Positions 26,929-36,328 of a DNA stretch of 64,000 nucleotides are shown piece after piece. The stretch spans positions 62,001 through 126,000 of the forward strand of contig NZ_JAVRHX010000001.1 of assembly GCF_031846345.1 (NCBI RefSeq), given 5' to 3'. The notes under the pieces were generated by a model. That model made no database searches. It had not been told where the DNA came from and was given only the letters and a program-made list of their open reading frames with translations. This DNA comes from Glaciecola petra (GTDB lineage: Bacteria > Pseudomonadota > Gammaproteobacteria > Enterobacterales > Alteromonadaceae). How positions within the stretch are numbered: position 1 is the stretch's first letter; each line of letters starts with the position of its first letter. The position numbers and the translations under genes were made by a program.

Positions 26929-27207
26929 CTATAACCGCGTTCTATGGGCTCTGGCACTTAATGTAAATCCGCCTGGCGCCAATACTTTATTCAATACTGA
27001 AACACGAGTATCTGTATTACCTTTTTCAATGTCGCGCAGGGTTTTGTCTGACACTTTAATAAATTCAGCGTATTGTATTTGTGTCATGTCATATAGTTGA
27101 GTACGAACCTTCTTAACCAATTCACCGATGGTAATCAAATTGTCAGCAATATCATTTTCTAACTTATCGAGTAGTTCTTTTCTTTGTTCTGCAGATAAAT
27201 TATCCAT
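26929..27207 (-). CDS. XRE-family HTH antitoxin/regulator, HipB-like
   Basis: A 92-residue DNA-binding protein. A helical N-terminus is followed by a helix-turn-helix: MTQIQYAEFIKVSDKTLRDIEKG (shown in parts: recognition helix VSDKTLRDIE), then NTDTRVSVLNKVLAPGGFTL, the pattern of HipB/XRE antitoxins. It overlaps the 3' end of the hipA-like gene by 8 bases (27200-27207) and lies downstream of it. It should neutralise the kinase and repress the pair; both functions are inferred from family. Confidence 0.8.
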   Translation of the reverse strand: MDNLSAEQRKELLDKLENDIADNLITIGELVKKVRTQLYDMTQIQYAEFIKVSDKTLRDIEKGNTDTRVSVLNKVLAPGGFTLSARAHRTRL

Positions 27208-28537
27208 CGTACACTCCCATCGCCGCTAATTTACTTTTTATGTTTTTAAAGCCAATGCTTGGGAAATTCAATATTTCTTCTGGGCAATTTAGTTTTTCCA
27301 ATAACACAGGTAAATCAACTAATTTACTCGCCAGTTGCTTTAAAACCAAAATCAGCTTTTCCTGTTCACAAAAACCTGAGAGTTGTTCGCATACCATTAA
27401 AAAATTAACTCGCCCGCCAAGTTCGCAGTTTTTACCCCATTTAAATAAGCGCGTAACCATTTCAGGGTCGGCCTTCATTGGAGCAAAGTCATAAATAGGT
27501 GCAAATTGAATATCGTCCTGTAACTTTATAAATGAAATATTGCGCCCGTGATTGTCTGAATTTCCGAACACAATGTTTAAAAAATCACGGACAACATACT
27601 GCATTGCAAATTCGCAAGGTGTCATTTGAGTAACAGATTCTATTTTTTGCCAAACTGTTTCCATTACATAAAAATGATCTTGGAAACTGCCGGGTTCAGC
27701 ATTAATTATTGAATAGATACTTTCCAAACCAAACCTTGTCGCCAAGCCATTTTTAATTCCCACATCAAACCGAGGCAACCATAAACTGATTTGGCCGCTT
27801 TGTGTATCCTTCAAAATTTTTAGCTTCGCTACATCAATAGTTTCGACTTCCGTCCCTTGTAGTACTTTAGTGAGTGCCTGGTAAAAAATTCCCTCTGCTT
27901 TAAGAATGTTGTTATCTAGGGCGGTCCGATTGTTACGAGCAAACTTTGTTAAGTAGGGGGTTGCCTTTACAGGTTTTCCTGCAAAATCACTGTCAATAAA
28001 GACTTTGTCATCTTCAAGCATGAGTAATAGTTTTGGTGCAACCCCACCCGCGCCCGTTGCACCACCTACTGCAGCACCGTGTTCATTGGCGTATTCTAGG
28101 AAGTCATATTGTAATTTAATAACGTCATCAATAGAAAAACGACGAATATCGTTTTGCGTTATAGCGGGTATAGATTCTTTTATTCTTATATTGCCAACGG
28201 GCGACATGCAGGCATTGGTCAATAAACCATAATTTTGTTGAAAGTCATTTGCGTGACTTAGGTTAAGGTACTTGAGCCACCATTCCCTCGATTTACTGAC
28301 CGGTAAAATATCATCTAATAGAGCTGGCCAATTTGGGTAATCGGTCGGAATAATGCTGATTGGCGCATTGACACTGCATGCCCAGCAGTCTTTAACATCA
28401 TAACTCGCAACAGCTTTAATATATTCTGGAAAATAAGATAACGAGCAAGTAGAACTTAGCTTCTCATCAGAGAAACTCAAAGTTGCCGCATCCCACCATT
28501 TGCCTTGATTGAATAATTGCAGTGTCACTGTTCGCAT
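27200..28537 (-). CDS. HipA-family Ser/Thr kinase toxin
   Basis: A 445-residue HipA-like protein kinase. Visible elements are a glycine-rich loop GGATGAGGVAPKLLL with the nucleotide lysine, the catalytic loop FGNSDNHGRNISFI (catalytic Asp) and the metal-binding APIYDFAPMK (Asp). HipA relatives phosphorylate translation factors such as glutamyl-tRNA synthetase; the target here is unknown. The serine of the classical autophosphorylation loop (VAGAQEK in E. coli) is not obvious. It is first in the pair, and the antitoxin-like gene follows with an 8-base overlap, the reverse of hipBA. A palindrome sits just before the ATG. Confidence 0.85.
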   Translation of the reverse strand: MRTVTLQLFNQGKWWDAATLSFSDEKLSSTCSLSYFPEYIKAVASYDVKDCWACSVNAPISIIPTDYPNWPALLDDILPVSKSREWWLKYLNLSHANDFQQNYGLLTNACMSPVGNIRIKESIPAITQNDIRRFSIDDVIKLQYDFLEYANEHGAAVGGATGAGGVAPKLLLMLEDDKVFIDSDFAGKPVKATPYLTKFARNNRTALDNNILKAEGIFYQALTKVLQGTEVETIDVAKLKILKDTQSGQISLWLPRFDVGIKNGLATRFGLESIYSIINAEPGSFQDHFYVMETVWQKIESVTQMTPCEFAMQYVVRDFLNIVFGNSDNHGRNISFIKLQDDIQFAPIYDFAPMKADPEMVTRLFKWGKNCELGGRVNFLMVCEQLSGFCEQEKLILVLKQLASKLVDLPVLLEKLNCPEEILNFPSIGFKNIKSKLAAMGVYDG

Positions 28538-28540
28538 TTC

Positions 28541-28647
28541 ACTACTCAGTAGTTTGTTACCGCTTAATTAATGATATTAGCAATAATTCGGTAGAAGTCT
28601 ACCTTTTTTCAGAATTCATATGTAAAATACGGAATTAAACTACCGAA
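28541..28647 (-). promoter_or_regulatory. Candidate Hip operator region upstream of hipA-like gene
   Basis: Three symmetric elements lie in the promoter side: ACTACT-C-AGTAGT (28541-28553), 3 bases before the hipA-like ATG; GGTAGA-AG-TCTACC (28590-28603); and TTCGGTAG (28587-28594) inverted as CTACCGAA (28640-28647). The shared GGTAG/CTACC core suggests repeated binding sites for the HTH partner. This is pattern evidence only. Confidence 0.4.
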
Positions 28648-28786
28648 AATGACATGGGTTAATATTTAAAACTCTGTTGTGTGGAATTGAGTCAGGTAAA
28701 ATTATTATCTGAAAAGCTTTAAATCAAATAACAATCTGATGATACTTATAGCTAATTAACACTGCCACCGTTTCTAGATAGCGGAT

Positions 28787-29026
28787 TTATGATGCAATTA
28801 AAAACGCCGCCCATACCAAAGGTAAGAACAACAACGACATTAAATAGCTCATTATCCTAAAGTTGCTACTGTTCTCATTAGGGTAAGCAGAAAGTAATAT
28901 GCCCCCCGCTAAAATACTTCCACAAATTAATGGAACAGCCATTATGTCTATGTAAACGGCTAGAATCCCAATACCTATGCTCAACACCACAGTAAACAAC
29001 AGAATTAATATTTTATCTTTCGCCAT
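28787..29026 (-). CDS. Small hypothetical membrane protein
   Basis: A 79-residue protein with three hydrophobic segments (about 6-26, 28-45, 57-78) and almost no polar mass. ATG 29026 is supported by GAAGAGG 6 bases upstream; a TTG five codons earlier would place that site inside the gene. I do not recognise a family. It lies 98 bases after the TMEM175-like gene on the same strand. Confidence 0.55.
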   Translation of the reverse strand: MAKDKILILLFTVVLSIGIGILAVYIDIMAVPLICGSILAGGILLSAYPNENSSNFRIMSYLMSLLFLPLVWAAFLIAS

Positions 29027-29124
29027 AGCTAGCCTCTTCAATTAAAACTCACTCGCTATTGGTAAGTGTACTCACTTAAACCTAAAAGGTTTGTGTATCT
29101 CGATGGTAATTCTGCAATAAAGCT

Positions 29125-29868
29125 TCAACGAACCTGACCCTTTGATCTTTCTTTCCGCAGAGCATAGCCACGTTTTATAGCCGATGCGTAATAACGTCTA
29201 TTTAGATAAATATAGGTAGGAAAAAATAGCACGTAGAGGTTGGGTGATAATACCATCCATTTATCGGGCAATAGAACCGAAGTAGTTAAAACAATCACAT
29301 TGACACCCATGGTGGCTAGCCAGTAACGTTCTTTAATGCTTACTTCAAATAATTCATATTCACTTAATGCTAGCTTTTCACTTTTGCTCCTTGCATAGCG
29401 ATACAGAAAATAAAAATTTGCGCATAATAAAATAAATCCAAGCGCATAGAAGATAAACAAAAAGCGTAGGTGCCAGTATGCTGTAATTTCAAGTTCAAAG
29501 GGAAGATAATGACCACTGATATTGTAGAACAAGCCCTGCATCATTAATCTAAGCGGATATATATAAATTAATACGATGCTAATTAATGTACCGCTAAAAA
29601 ATATTGTTCGACCGTCTTCTAATCCAAACCAACGGGACCAGTGAGCATGACTGTGCCAAATCCATAATATAACAGCACAACTCGCTAAAAAACTTGGGAT
29701 ATTTTTTACCGAAATTAAAAAGGCATCCATGTTGGTGGGAATATTGCCAATACTGATCATTATCATTGTGACTGCAAAGGCAAATGCAGCAGCAACAAAG
29801 GTTTCTACGCGACTCATTGCTTCGCCACGCATGACTAATTGATATTTTGGGTCAATCGGTTTTGGCAT
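29125..29868 (-). CDS. TMEM175-like (DUF1211) membrane protein
   Basis: A 247-residue protein with about six TM segments. The first reads RVETFVAAAFAFAVTMIMIS, aligned with the pore helix of bacterial TMEM175 potassium channels, though the usual RxxxFSD signature becomes RVETFVA, losing the Ser-Asp pair. The second segment ends HSHAHWSRWFGLEDG, also seen in DUF1211 proteins. Channel function is therefore uncertain. AAGG precedes the ATG at good spacing. Transcription diverges from ahpC. Confidence 0.7.
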   Translation of the reverse strand: MPKPIDPKYQLVMRGEAMSRVETFVAAAFAFAVTMIMISIGNIPTNMDAFLISVKNIPSFLASCAVILWIWHSHAHWSRWFGLEDGRTIFFSGTLISIVLIYIYPLRLMMQGLFYNISGHYLPFELEITAYWHLRFLFIFYALGFILLCANFYFLYRYARSKSEKLALSEYELFEVSIKERYWLATMGVNVIVLTTSVLLPDKWMVLSPNLYVLFFPTYIYLNRRYYASAIKRGYALRKERSKGQVR

Positions 29869-30226
29869 TTTATTACCTTGTATTAGCTTTTATGGAATGC
29901 ATTCAAAATCATATATCAATTTTTTTGGATGTGCACCGCTTGATATTTTATTAATCTGCTATATTTCTACTTGGCCTTTTTTTATATTCAATTATTTAAA
30001 AAGTGTAAAAACTTGGCCGAGATGGAGCTAATTTGAAAAAACAATTGTAATCAGAAGCTACTAATCGTTTTTTTTAATTATGCGTATCGTTTCTTTTAGT
30101 TTTATTTGTGTCACAAACATCTATATCGTTGTATGCAACGTAAAGAGTTACCAGTGGTGTAAAAACCGAGTTAAATTTACACACAACTTACTAAATTATT
30201 TAACCCTAATATTAAGGAAATATGCA
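29869..30226. other. Divergent intergenic region upstream of ahpC
   Basis: This 358-base AT-rich stretch contains the ahpC leader and AAGGA (30214-30218), 8 bases before its ATG. An open frame from 30080 runs into ahpC but adds 49 residues not found in AhpC. ACTTGGCC occurs twice (near 29970 and 30013). No OxyR-type site could be assigned with confidence. Confidence 0.35.
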
Positions 30227-30790
30227 ATGTCAATGATCAACCAAACTATCCCAGATTTTTCAGTTGAAGCTTTTCACGATGGTGAGTTTAAAACGATTTC
30301 TAGCGAAGACGTAAAAGGCAAATGGTCTATCTTTTTGTTCTATCCTGCTGACTTTACTTTTGTATGCCCAACTGAATTAGAAGACATGGCCAACATACAC
30401 GCTGAACTTAACGATTTAGGCGTTGAAGTGTACGGTGTTTCTACTGACTCTCACTTTGTTCACAAAGCATGGCACGACACGTCAGACGCTATTGGCAAAG
30501 TAAAGTATCCTTTATTGTCTGATAATGTGTTTGCTCTTTCTCGTGGATTTGACGTGTTGATTGAAGAAGAAGGGCGTGCATTACGTGGTACTTTCTTAGC
30601 AAACCCTGAAGGTGTAATCAAAGTTGCTGAAATTCATGACCTAGGTATTGGTCGTAGCGCAAAAGATATGCTTCGTAAAGTGAAAGCAGCACAATATGTT
30701 GCTAACAACGACGGCGAAGTTTGTCCTGCTGCTTGGGAACAAGGCCAAGAGACACTTACACCAAGCCTTGACTTAGTAGGTAAAATATAA
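30227..30790 (+). CDS. ahpC: Alkyl hydroperoxide reductase peroxiredoxin AhpC
   Basis: Typical 2-Cys peroxiredoxin (AhpC/Prx1) reducing H2O2, organic peroxides and peroxynitrite in the cytoplasm. The 187-residue protein has peroxidatic C47 (DFTFVCPTELED) and resolving C166 (DGEVCPAAW), matching the E. coli spacing. It is reduced by AhpF, encoded 373 bases downstream. A hairpin between the two makes separate transcription likely. Probably OxyR-controlled by analogy. Confidence 0.96.
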   Translation: MSMINQTIPDFSVEAFHDGEFKTISSEDVKGKWSIFLFYPADFTFVCPTELEDMANIHAELNDLGVEVYGVSTDSHFVHKAWHDTSDAIGKVKYPLLSDNVFALSRGFDVLIEEEGRALRGTFLANPEGVIKVAEIHDLGIGRSAKDMLRKVKAAQYVANNDGEVCPAAWEQGQETLTPSLDLVGKI

Positions 30791-30816
30791 GTCGCTTGAT
30801 GACAACATTTAATGAG

Positions 30817-30842
30817 AAGCTCGCAGCTATGGCTGCGAGCTT
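30817..30842 (+). terminator. Hairpin after ahpC
   Basis: Perfect 11-bp arms AAGCTCGCAGC (30817-30827) and GCTGCGAGCTT (30832-30842) with a 4-base loop, 26 bases after the ahpC stop. The downstream T-content is low (TTATATG), so it may attenuate rather than fully terminate. Confidence 0.6.
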
Positions 30843-31162
30843 ATATGAAAAAAGATATTTTGGTGTAAACGAAGCTTTTAGGCAGTAAACGATTTTCCTT
30901 TCCCCATGGAAGAAAGCAATGAAATGGGAACAATAATCAAAGGCCAATCTTTTACTTCCTAAATTGGTATACCGTCAAACATAGCACATGTGTCGATATG
31001 CTTATTCGTGAACGCTGATTTGTATAAATTAACCAGTTACAGCAGCAAAGGTGTTTGTCGCTGATAGGCCTGTATTGACTTCTATTTAAGTTGAAATACT
31101 GCTAACTCGACAATAATGATAATACCTATATTAGTGCAGTACGTTTTTATGAGGAATTTAAA
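30843..31162. other. Intergenic region upstream of ahpF
   Basis: No ORF of note. It ends with GAGGAA (about 31151-31156), the ahpF ribosome binding site. TTGACT (31075-31080) and TTGAAA (31091-31096) are possible -35 elements, but no convincing -10 was found at 16-18 bases. Confidence 0.3.
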
Positions 31163-32761
31163 ATGTTAACTCCTGACATACTCAATGCCCTAAAAGGCTA
31201 TATGAAAGATCTTAGTCACGACATCACCTTTGTTGTGCAAACAGGCGAGCACGCAAAGCGTGCAGAACTAATGGATATGCTTAATCAACTGGCAACGACT
31301 TCTGAAAAAATCACGGTCACCGAAGCCGACCGCGCTGACACTCTAAGAAGCGCAGTTAGCTTTTTGGTGCAAGCAGATGGCGCAGATACCGGTATCACAT
31401 TCTCGGGCGTGCCTGGTGGTCATGAATTCAACTCATTGATATTAGCCGTGCTACAGGCCGGTGGTAGTAAATTGAAGTTGGATGAAAGCATCCAAAACAT
31501 GGTTAAAAAAGTGAAAGACAAACTCAAGTTTCAGGTATATGTGAGCTTAAGTTGTCATGCTTGCCCAGATGTTGTTCAAGCCATGAATCAATTTGCTTTA
31601 CTAAATCCAAACATTGAAGCCGAAATGATTGACGGCGGTGTTTATCCTGAACTAGTTGAGGAAAACAATATTCAGGGTGTACCCACGGTTTATATGAATG
31701 GGGAAGTTTTTGCTAGTGGCAAGGTTGAGATTGCTGGCATTATTGAAAAGTTAAGCGCAGCACAGCCAGAAATTTTAGAAGCAGACAACAGCGCACCTGA
31801 ACTTCCTTTGCAAGATGTAACCGTTATTGGTGGTGGCCCGGCGGGTATATCAGCGGCAATTTATTCTGCACGTAAGGGATTGGCAGTGACTATTATTGCT
31901 GACCGCTTTGGCGGCCAAGTGAAAGACACCATGGGCATAGAAAACCTAATATCGGTTAAATATACAACAGGGCCTGAACTTACTGGTTCGCTAGTTGAGC
32001 ACTTAGACCAGCATGATATTACGAAGAAAGAGCATATTCGTGTTGATAAAGTAGAAAACGGCAAGATAAAAACCTTAACGCTCAGCAATGGTGAAGTGGT
32101 GCGCACGCGTTCATTGATTATTGCTACCGGTGCAAACTGGAGAGAGCTTGGTGTGCCGGGCGAAAAAGAGAACATTGGGAATGGTGTAGCATATTGCCCG
32201 CATTGCGATGGTCCGTTCTATAAAGGTAAAGATGTGGCTGTTATTGGTGGCGGTAACTCTGGTGTAGAAGCTGCTCTCGATTTAGCAGGTATTGTAAAAT
32301 CGGTAACAGTATATGAGTTTTTACCAGAGCTGAAAGCAGACCAAGTGTTGATTGATCAAATGGCAAAACGCGACAACATAACGGTTGTGAAAAATGCAGC
32401 TACTAAACAAGTATTGGCCGCAAATGGCAAAGTAAACGCCATAGAATATATCGACCGTGCCACTGATGAAGTGCATCAACAATCACTACAAGGTATTTTT
32501 GTACAAATTGGTTTGGTGCCAAACTCAAAAGTAGTTGAAGGTGTTGTTGATATGACCAAATACGGCGAAATTATCATCAACGAAAAAGGCGCGACAAACC
32601 AAGAGGGCATTTTTGCATGTGGTGATGTGACAACAGTGCCATATAAGCAAATTGTCGTTGCCATGGGTGAAGGCTCTAAAGCTTCATTAGCTGCATTTGA
32701 TTACTTGCTAATGAATCCTGCTCCAGTTGAGAATATCGCTAAGGAAGAACAAGCGGCTTGA
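31163..32761 (+). CDS. ahpF: Alkyl hydroperoxide reductase flavoprotein AhpF
   Basis: NADH-dependent FAD disulfide reductase that recycles AhpC. The 532-residue protein has the N-terminal double-thioredoxin fold with redox pair C131/C134 (LSCHACPDV), FAD motif VIGGGPAGISAA, the thioredoxin-reductase-like pair C345/C348 (AYCPHCDGP), NAD motif VIGGGNSGVEAA and the FAD-binding GIFACGDVTTVP. Cysteine positions coincide with the E. coli enzyme. The gene is closed by a strong terminator shared with the convergent TonB receptor gene. Confidence 0.96.
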   Translation: MLTPDILNALKGYMKDLSHDITFVVQTGEHAKRAELMDMLNQLATTSEKITVTEADRADTLRSAVSFLVQADGADTGITFSGVPGGHEFNSLILAVLQAGGSKLKLDESIQNMVKKVKDKLKFQVYVSLSCHACPDVVQAMNQFALLNPNIEAEMIDGGVYPELVEENNIQGVPTVYMNGEVFASGKVEIAGIIEKLSAAQPEILEADNSAPELPLQDVTVIGGGPAGISAAIYSARKGLAVTIIADRFGGQVKDTMGIENLISVKYTTGPELTGSLVEHLDQHDITKKEHIRVDKVENGKIKTLTLSNGEVVRTRSLIIATGANWRELGVPGEKENIGNGVAYCPHCDGPFYKGKDVAVIGGGNSGVEAALDLAGIVKSVTVYEFLPELKADQVLIDQMAKRDNITVVKNAATKQVLAANGKVNAIEYIDRATDEVHQQSLQGIFVQIGLVPNSKVVEGVVDMTKYGEIIINEKGATNQEGIFACGDVTTVPYKQIVVAMGEGSKASLAAFDYLLMNPAPVENIAKEEQAA

Positions 32762-32805
32762 AACTGAGTTAAGGGCTTAATAACAGAGCTAAAGCAAGCA
32801 CAAAC

Positions 32806-32836
32806 AAAAAGGGCCAAGTTAGACTTGGCCCTTTTT
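32806..32836. terminator. Bidirectional terminator ahpF / TonB receptor
   Basis: Perfect 14-bp arms AAAAAGGGCCAAGT (32806-32819) and ACTTGGCCCTTTTT (32823-32836) with a 3-base loop. A-run and T-run on the two sides make it functional in both directions between convergent genes. Confidence 0.93.
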
Positions 32837-32854
32837 TATTACTTAAGGTCTTGA

Positions 32855-35800
32855 TTAGTTACGATAGCTGATACCCATAAATAAAGTACGACCTCTAGGA
32901 CCAACAGGCCATGCTGTTTGTGTCGCATAAGGTTCTTCATCAGCTAAGTTGTTAATACCACCAAATATGCTAAGTGAATCGTTGATTTCGTAACTAGCAT
33001 TTATGTCATGAATAAACACTTCGTCAAAGAATCCAGCATCACCATATAGGGCTTGGTTACCCGCTAAGCCAAGAACCACCTCAATTTCGTCGACTGATTG
33101 GCGACTCATATAAGTCGTTTGGAATGAAACGTTCAATGGCCCACGCTCCCATGAGAATTGGAAGTTACCCGATGTTTTCGGCAATTGCACTTCTTCAACT
33201 TCTGGGTTAACTTCAGTTAAGTCAGAGGTATTAAAGAAGTTATTCAAGGTTTTTTGGCGTGTACCAACCAATGATGCTTCGAAGTCGTTTTCGTCTACAC
33301 TAAATGTATAGTTAACAGAGAAATCGATACCTTCAGCTTCTTGTCGTGCAAAGTTGATTTGGACGGTTGATAAATCAGTCAAACCACCATCGCTTCTTCT
33401 TTCAAACTGATCACAAAAGTCCAAAGCAGGGAAGCTTGCAGAATCGAAACATCCGTTTAAAATATCGTCTGCACTTACCGCTCTGATAGCGTCCTCAATT
33501 TCAACACTCCAGTAGTCGACGGTAATGGTTAGGCCTTCAATAAAGCTAGGTCTAATAACGGTTCCTACCGTAAACGTTTCAGCGGTTTCTACTTCTAAGT
33601 CAGGGTTACCACCAGTAGTACCTGCAAATCTACCCGTTAATGGGTTGACCCAGATATAGTCGCCATTTCCATCTAAGATATCGCTTGCTGCTACGCCTGC
33701 TGCTTGCAATGACGCAACACAGTTAGCTTGTCGAACGCTCGTGCCACTGGTAACGTTACCCGGGTCACATGGATCAGCGGTTGCCGAAATAGTGGTCGGT
33801 AATAGTGGGTCAAATAATTCTGAGATATTTGGCGCTCTTACCGCTTCTGAGAATGTTGCACGGAAGCTAATATCATCCATTGGCGCATATGCTAGACCGG
33901 CTTTCCAAGTAGTCGCATTACCCAAGGTAGAATAATCGGCAACTCTGATCGCCGCATCGATAGTTAGCTCTTTAGCAAAATCGCGATCTAAGAAAATCGG
34001 TAAACGAACTTCTAAGAAGGCATCACTAACGTCATATTCACCAAAAGTATTAAACTGTTGGTCGTTATCGATACTGGTAAATGAATTTAAGAAGGGGTCA
34101 ATAGTATTTGCTAACACGCCCGGTGTAAGTGATGTCCCTTCAGGTAAAATACCTAAAGTGATTGGGTCAAACTTATTATCACTTGATTCTTCCCTGTATT
34201 CCAAACCTGTTGCATAGCCTATAGGCCCATCTAATAAGCTTTCCATAACATAAAATTCACCGCTAACAAAAAAGTTAATTACGGTTTGTTCAATTTCAAG
34301 CACATCTTCTAATTCAGCGGTTACGAAGTTTTGTGCCGCTTCGCTAGCTGAGTAAGTACCAAATGGATTTAGCGGTGCACATTGGCCATCGCCGGGTGTG
34401 AACGTGTAGTAACGGTTACTTGCAAATCCGCCGTCTGCAAAGCCATTACCAGCGGTAAAATAATCAATCTCATAAAATGCATCAGCATCTATATCAGAAC
34501 GACAAACAATATTTCCGTCTGGACCCTCAACGGCATCAATCGCTGCAAAAATTCTATCAATATAGTTAGCAGTGGTGCGCGAGGTATTAGTAAATTTACC
34601 GTGATTAATTGACAGTTCATAGCGGTGGTCATCACCAATATCACCTTGGATACCAGCAACAAATCGCTGTGTTTCACGTTTATAGGTAAACGGATTATTG
34701 TCACTAAAATCGAGAGGATCTTGAGTTAGTAATAAACCACCAGTCACGTCAACCACAGGTTGAAGTGCTTCAGGAATAAATGGGTTATCGGGTAAAATGA
34801 ACAAAGTATCGTAGAAAGTATCTTGTTCACCAAAAGTAGTCGAAGTTGCCGATACATATTTAGCTTCAAAAAACGCGACCATAGTGTCGGTCAATTCATA
34901 CTTGGCATTTAAGTTAATAACGTACTTGTCGGTAGACGGCATTAAGGTGTCGCGGTCAAAGTTTAGTCTACCGCCATCACCGCCTATTCCCCATAGACCA
35001 TTTAACACAATACCGTCCGTATTAACACGGACACTACCATCTGGATTAGTTACCCAGCAACCTGCCAAAAAGCCAACACGACCACCTTCTGATTCTTGAC
35101 AATCCGCAATACCGTTGTTGTTGATATCGACATAAGTTACATCACGCCCGCCAAAAGTAGGTGCGATAGAACCTTCTTGAGAAGTTAACCAAAATCTTGG
35201 ATCATTTATAACCGCTCTGTCAGAACCATCTGGATCTGGATTGGCTCGAGCTTCTACAGTGGCAATGCCGTTATTTCTTGCCCAGTCACGTTGACCAAAA
35301 GTAAGAGAGTTTTCTTTTTCTAAGGTTGCAGCAAAAACAATATTACCGCGGTCATTGTCAAAGTTCTCACCGACAATAATATCGAAACCAAAGGATTCAC
35401 CACCACTTTCAAATGGAGCGCTGGTTTGTGCATCAACTTGAATACCTTCAAAGTCATCTTTGAGAATAAAGTTAACAACACCTGTTACCGCGTCTGCACC
35501 GTATATTGCAGATGCACCACCTGTAGTTACTTCAACGCGTTTTACTAAGGCTCTTGGAATAGTACCAATATCTACGGCAGATGTGCCTCTAAAACCAGCA
35601 ACATGACGTCTACCATTAACCAATGTCAGTGTACGTTCGCTGCCTAGGCCTCTTAAGTTAAGGGCGTTTGCACCAGTAACTGAGTTTTCAGCTGTTAAGG
35701 ATGAAATCAAAGCAGGAATGTCATTTACCACATCTGCAAGGTTGAGCTCACCAGAAAGCTTGATATCGTCTGCATCTATAGATTGTAGTGGAACTGAAGA

Positions 35801-35986
35801 GGTCACATTAGGGTCTGATGGGATTCGAGAACCCGTGACCTTTATTATTTCTTCATCTTCAACTTCTTCTTGTGCAAAACCAGCACTGGGCACACTTAAT
35901 CCTAATGCAGTCGCAATACAAAGCGATACTGCTGTGCGTTTGGTGCTGTGTGTAGCACCCTTGATGTGTTTTTTTGTAAATGACAT
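32855..35986 (-). CDS. TonB-dependent outer-membrane receptor
   Basis: A 1043-residue receptor. Signal peptide to about A38 (SVPSAGFAQ), TonB-box-like EEIIKVTGSRI, plug domain (about 60-180: LNLRGLGSERTLTLVNGRRH, VEVTTGGASAIYGADAVTGV) and a large beta-barrel with C-terminal ISYRN. The SRI(P) plug entry and long extracellular loops are typical of Alteromonadales/sphingomonad nutrient receptors rather than classical siderophore receptors. The substrate is unknown. A TPR-sulfotransferase gene lies upstream on the same strand, a pairing I recognise from related genomes. Confidence 0.93.
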   Translation of the reverse strand: MSFTKKHIKGATHSTKRTAVSLCIATALGLSVPSAGFAQEEVEDEEIIKVTGSRIPSDPNVTSSVPLQSIDADDIKLSGELNLADVVNDIPALISSLTAENSVTGANALNLRGLGSERTLTLVNGRRHVAGFRGTSAVDIGTIPRALVKRVEVTTGGASAIYGADAVTGVVNFILKDDFEGIQVDAQTSAPFESGGESFGFDIIVGENFDNDRGNIVFAATLEKENSLTFGQRDWARNNGIATVEARANPDPDGSDRAVINDPRFWLTSQEGSIAPTFGGRDVTYVDINNNGIADCQESEGGRVGFLAGCWVTNPDGSVRVNTDGIVLNGLWGIGGDGGRLNFDRDTLMPSTDKYVINLNAKYELTDTMVAFFEAKYVSATSTTFGEQDTFYDTLFILPDNPFIPEALQPVVDVTGGLLLTQDPLDFSDNNPFTYKRETQRFVAGIQGDIGDDHRYELSINHGKFTNTSRTTANYIDRIFAAIDAVEGPDGNIVCRSDIDADAFYEIDYFTAGNGFADGGFASNRYYTFTPGDGQCAPLNPFGTYSASEAAQNFVTAELEDVLEIEQTVINFFVSGEFYVMESLLDGPIGYATGLEYREESSDNKFDPITLGILPEGTSLTPGVLANTIDPFLNSFTSIDNDQQFNTFGEYDVSDAFLEVRLPIFLDRDFAKELTIDAAIRVADYSTLGNATTWKAGLAYAPMDDISFRATFSEAVRAPNISELFDPLLPTTISATADPCDPGNVTSGTSVRQANCVASLQAAGVAASDILDGNGDYIWVNPLTGRFAGTTGGNPDLEVETAETFTVGTVIRPSFIEGLTITVDYWSVEIEDAIRAVSADDILNGCFDSASFPALDFCDQFERRSDGGLTDLSTVQINFARQEAEGIDFSVNYTFSVDENDFEASLVGTRQKTLNNFFNTSDLTEVNPEVEEVQLPKTSGNFQFSWERGPLNVSFQTTYMSRQSVDEIEVVLGLAGNQALYGDAGFFDEVFIHDINASYEINDSLSIFGGINNLADEEPYATQTAWPVGPRGRTLFMGISYRN

Positions 35987-36328
35987 ATTTATGTTGTCCC
36001 TTGAACGTGTTTCGAAACTATGTGTAAAATTTAAATTTTTTGTTATTTCTTATTATTCTTGTTTATAAAGCACCGTTTGTGCCAGCCTTGCAAAGCCTTG
36101 TTATACATATATTACTCGCAAATTAAACCAAAACGCAACGTAGGATTGAACTGATTGAGTGCATAAAAAGCACCATAGAGGTGCATTGATTCCTTAAGGT
36201 AGCACATCTTAACTTTGCTAAAAAGCTATTCATTAGTCTAATGATTAGTAATATCTAATGAACAAGCTAGATTGAGAGGTGCATTAGAGTGCAAATTCGA
36301 TTGTACCTTTGGCCTCCGACTTATTTTG
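35987..36328. other. Intergenic region upstream of the TonB receptor
   Basis: Holds the receptor promoter. A small inverted repeat GCACC-ATAGA-GGTGC lies at 36170-36184, and AGAGGTGCATT occurs twice (near 36177 and 36275). No ORF or firm -35/-10 pair was recognised, so it is unclear whether the receptor is cotranscribed with the upstream gene. Confidence 0.3.

Noticed and set aside
29930..30010. Possible OxyR site upstream of ahpC
   Set aside because: ATAG/CTAT half-sites do not line up with the required spacing.
31060..31140. Possible OxyR site and promoter upstream of ahpF
   Set aside because: Some half-site matches, but spacing and -10 are poor; an AT-rich region gives such matches by chance.
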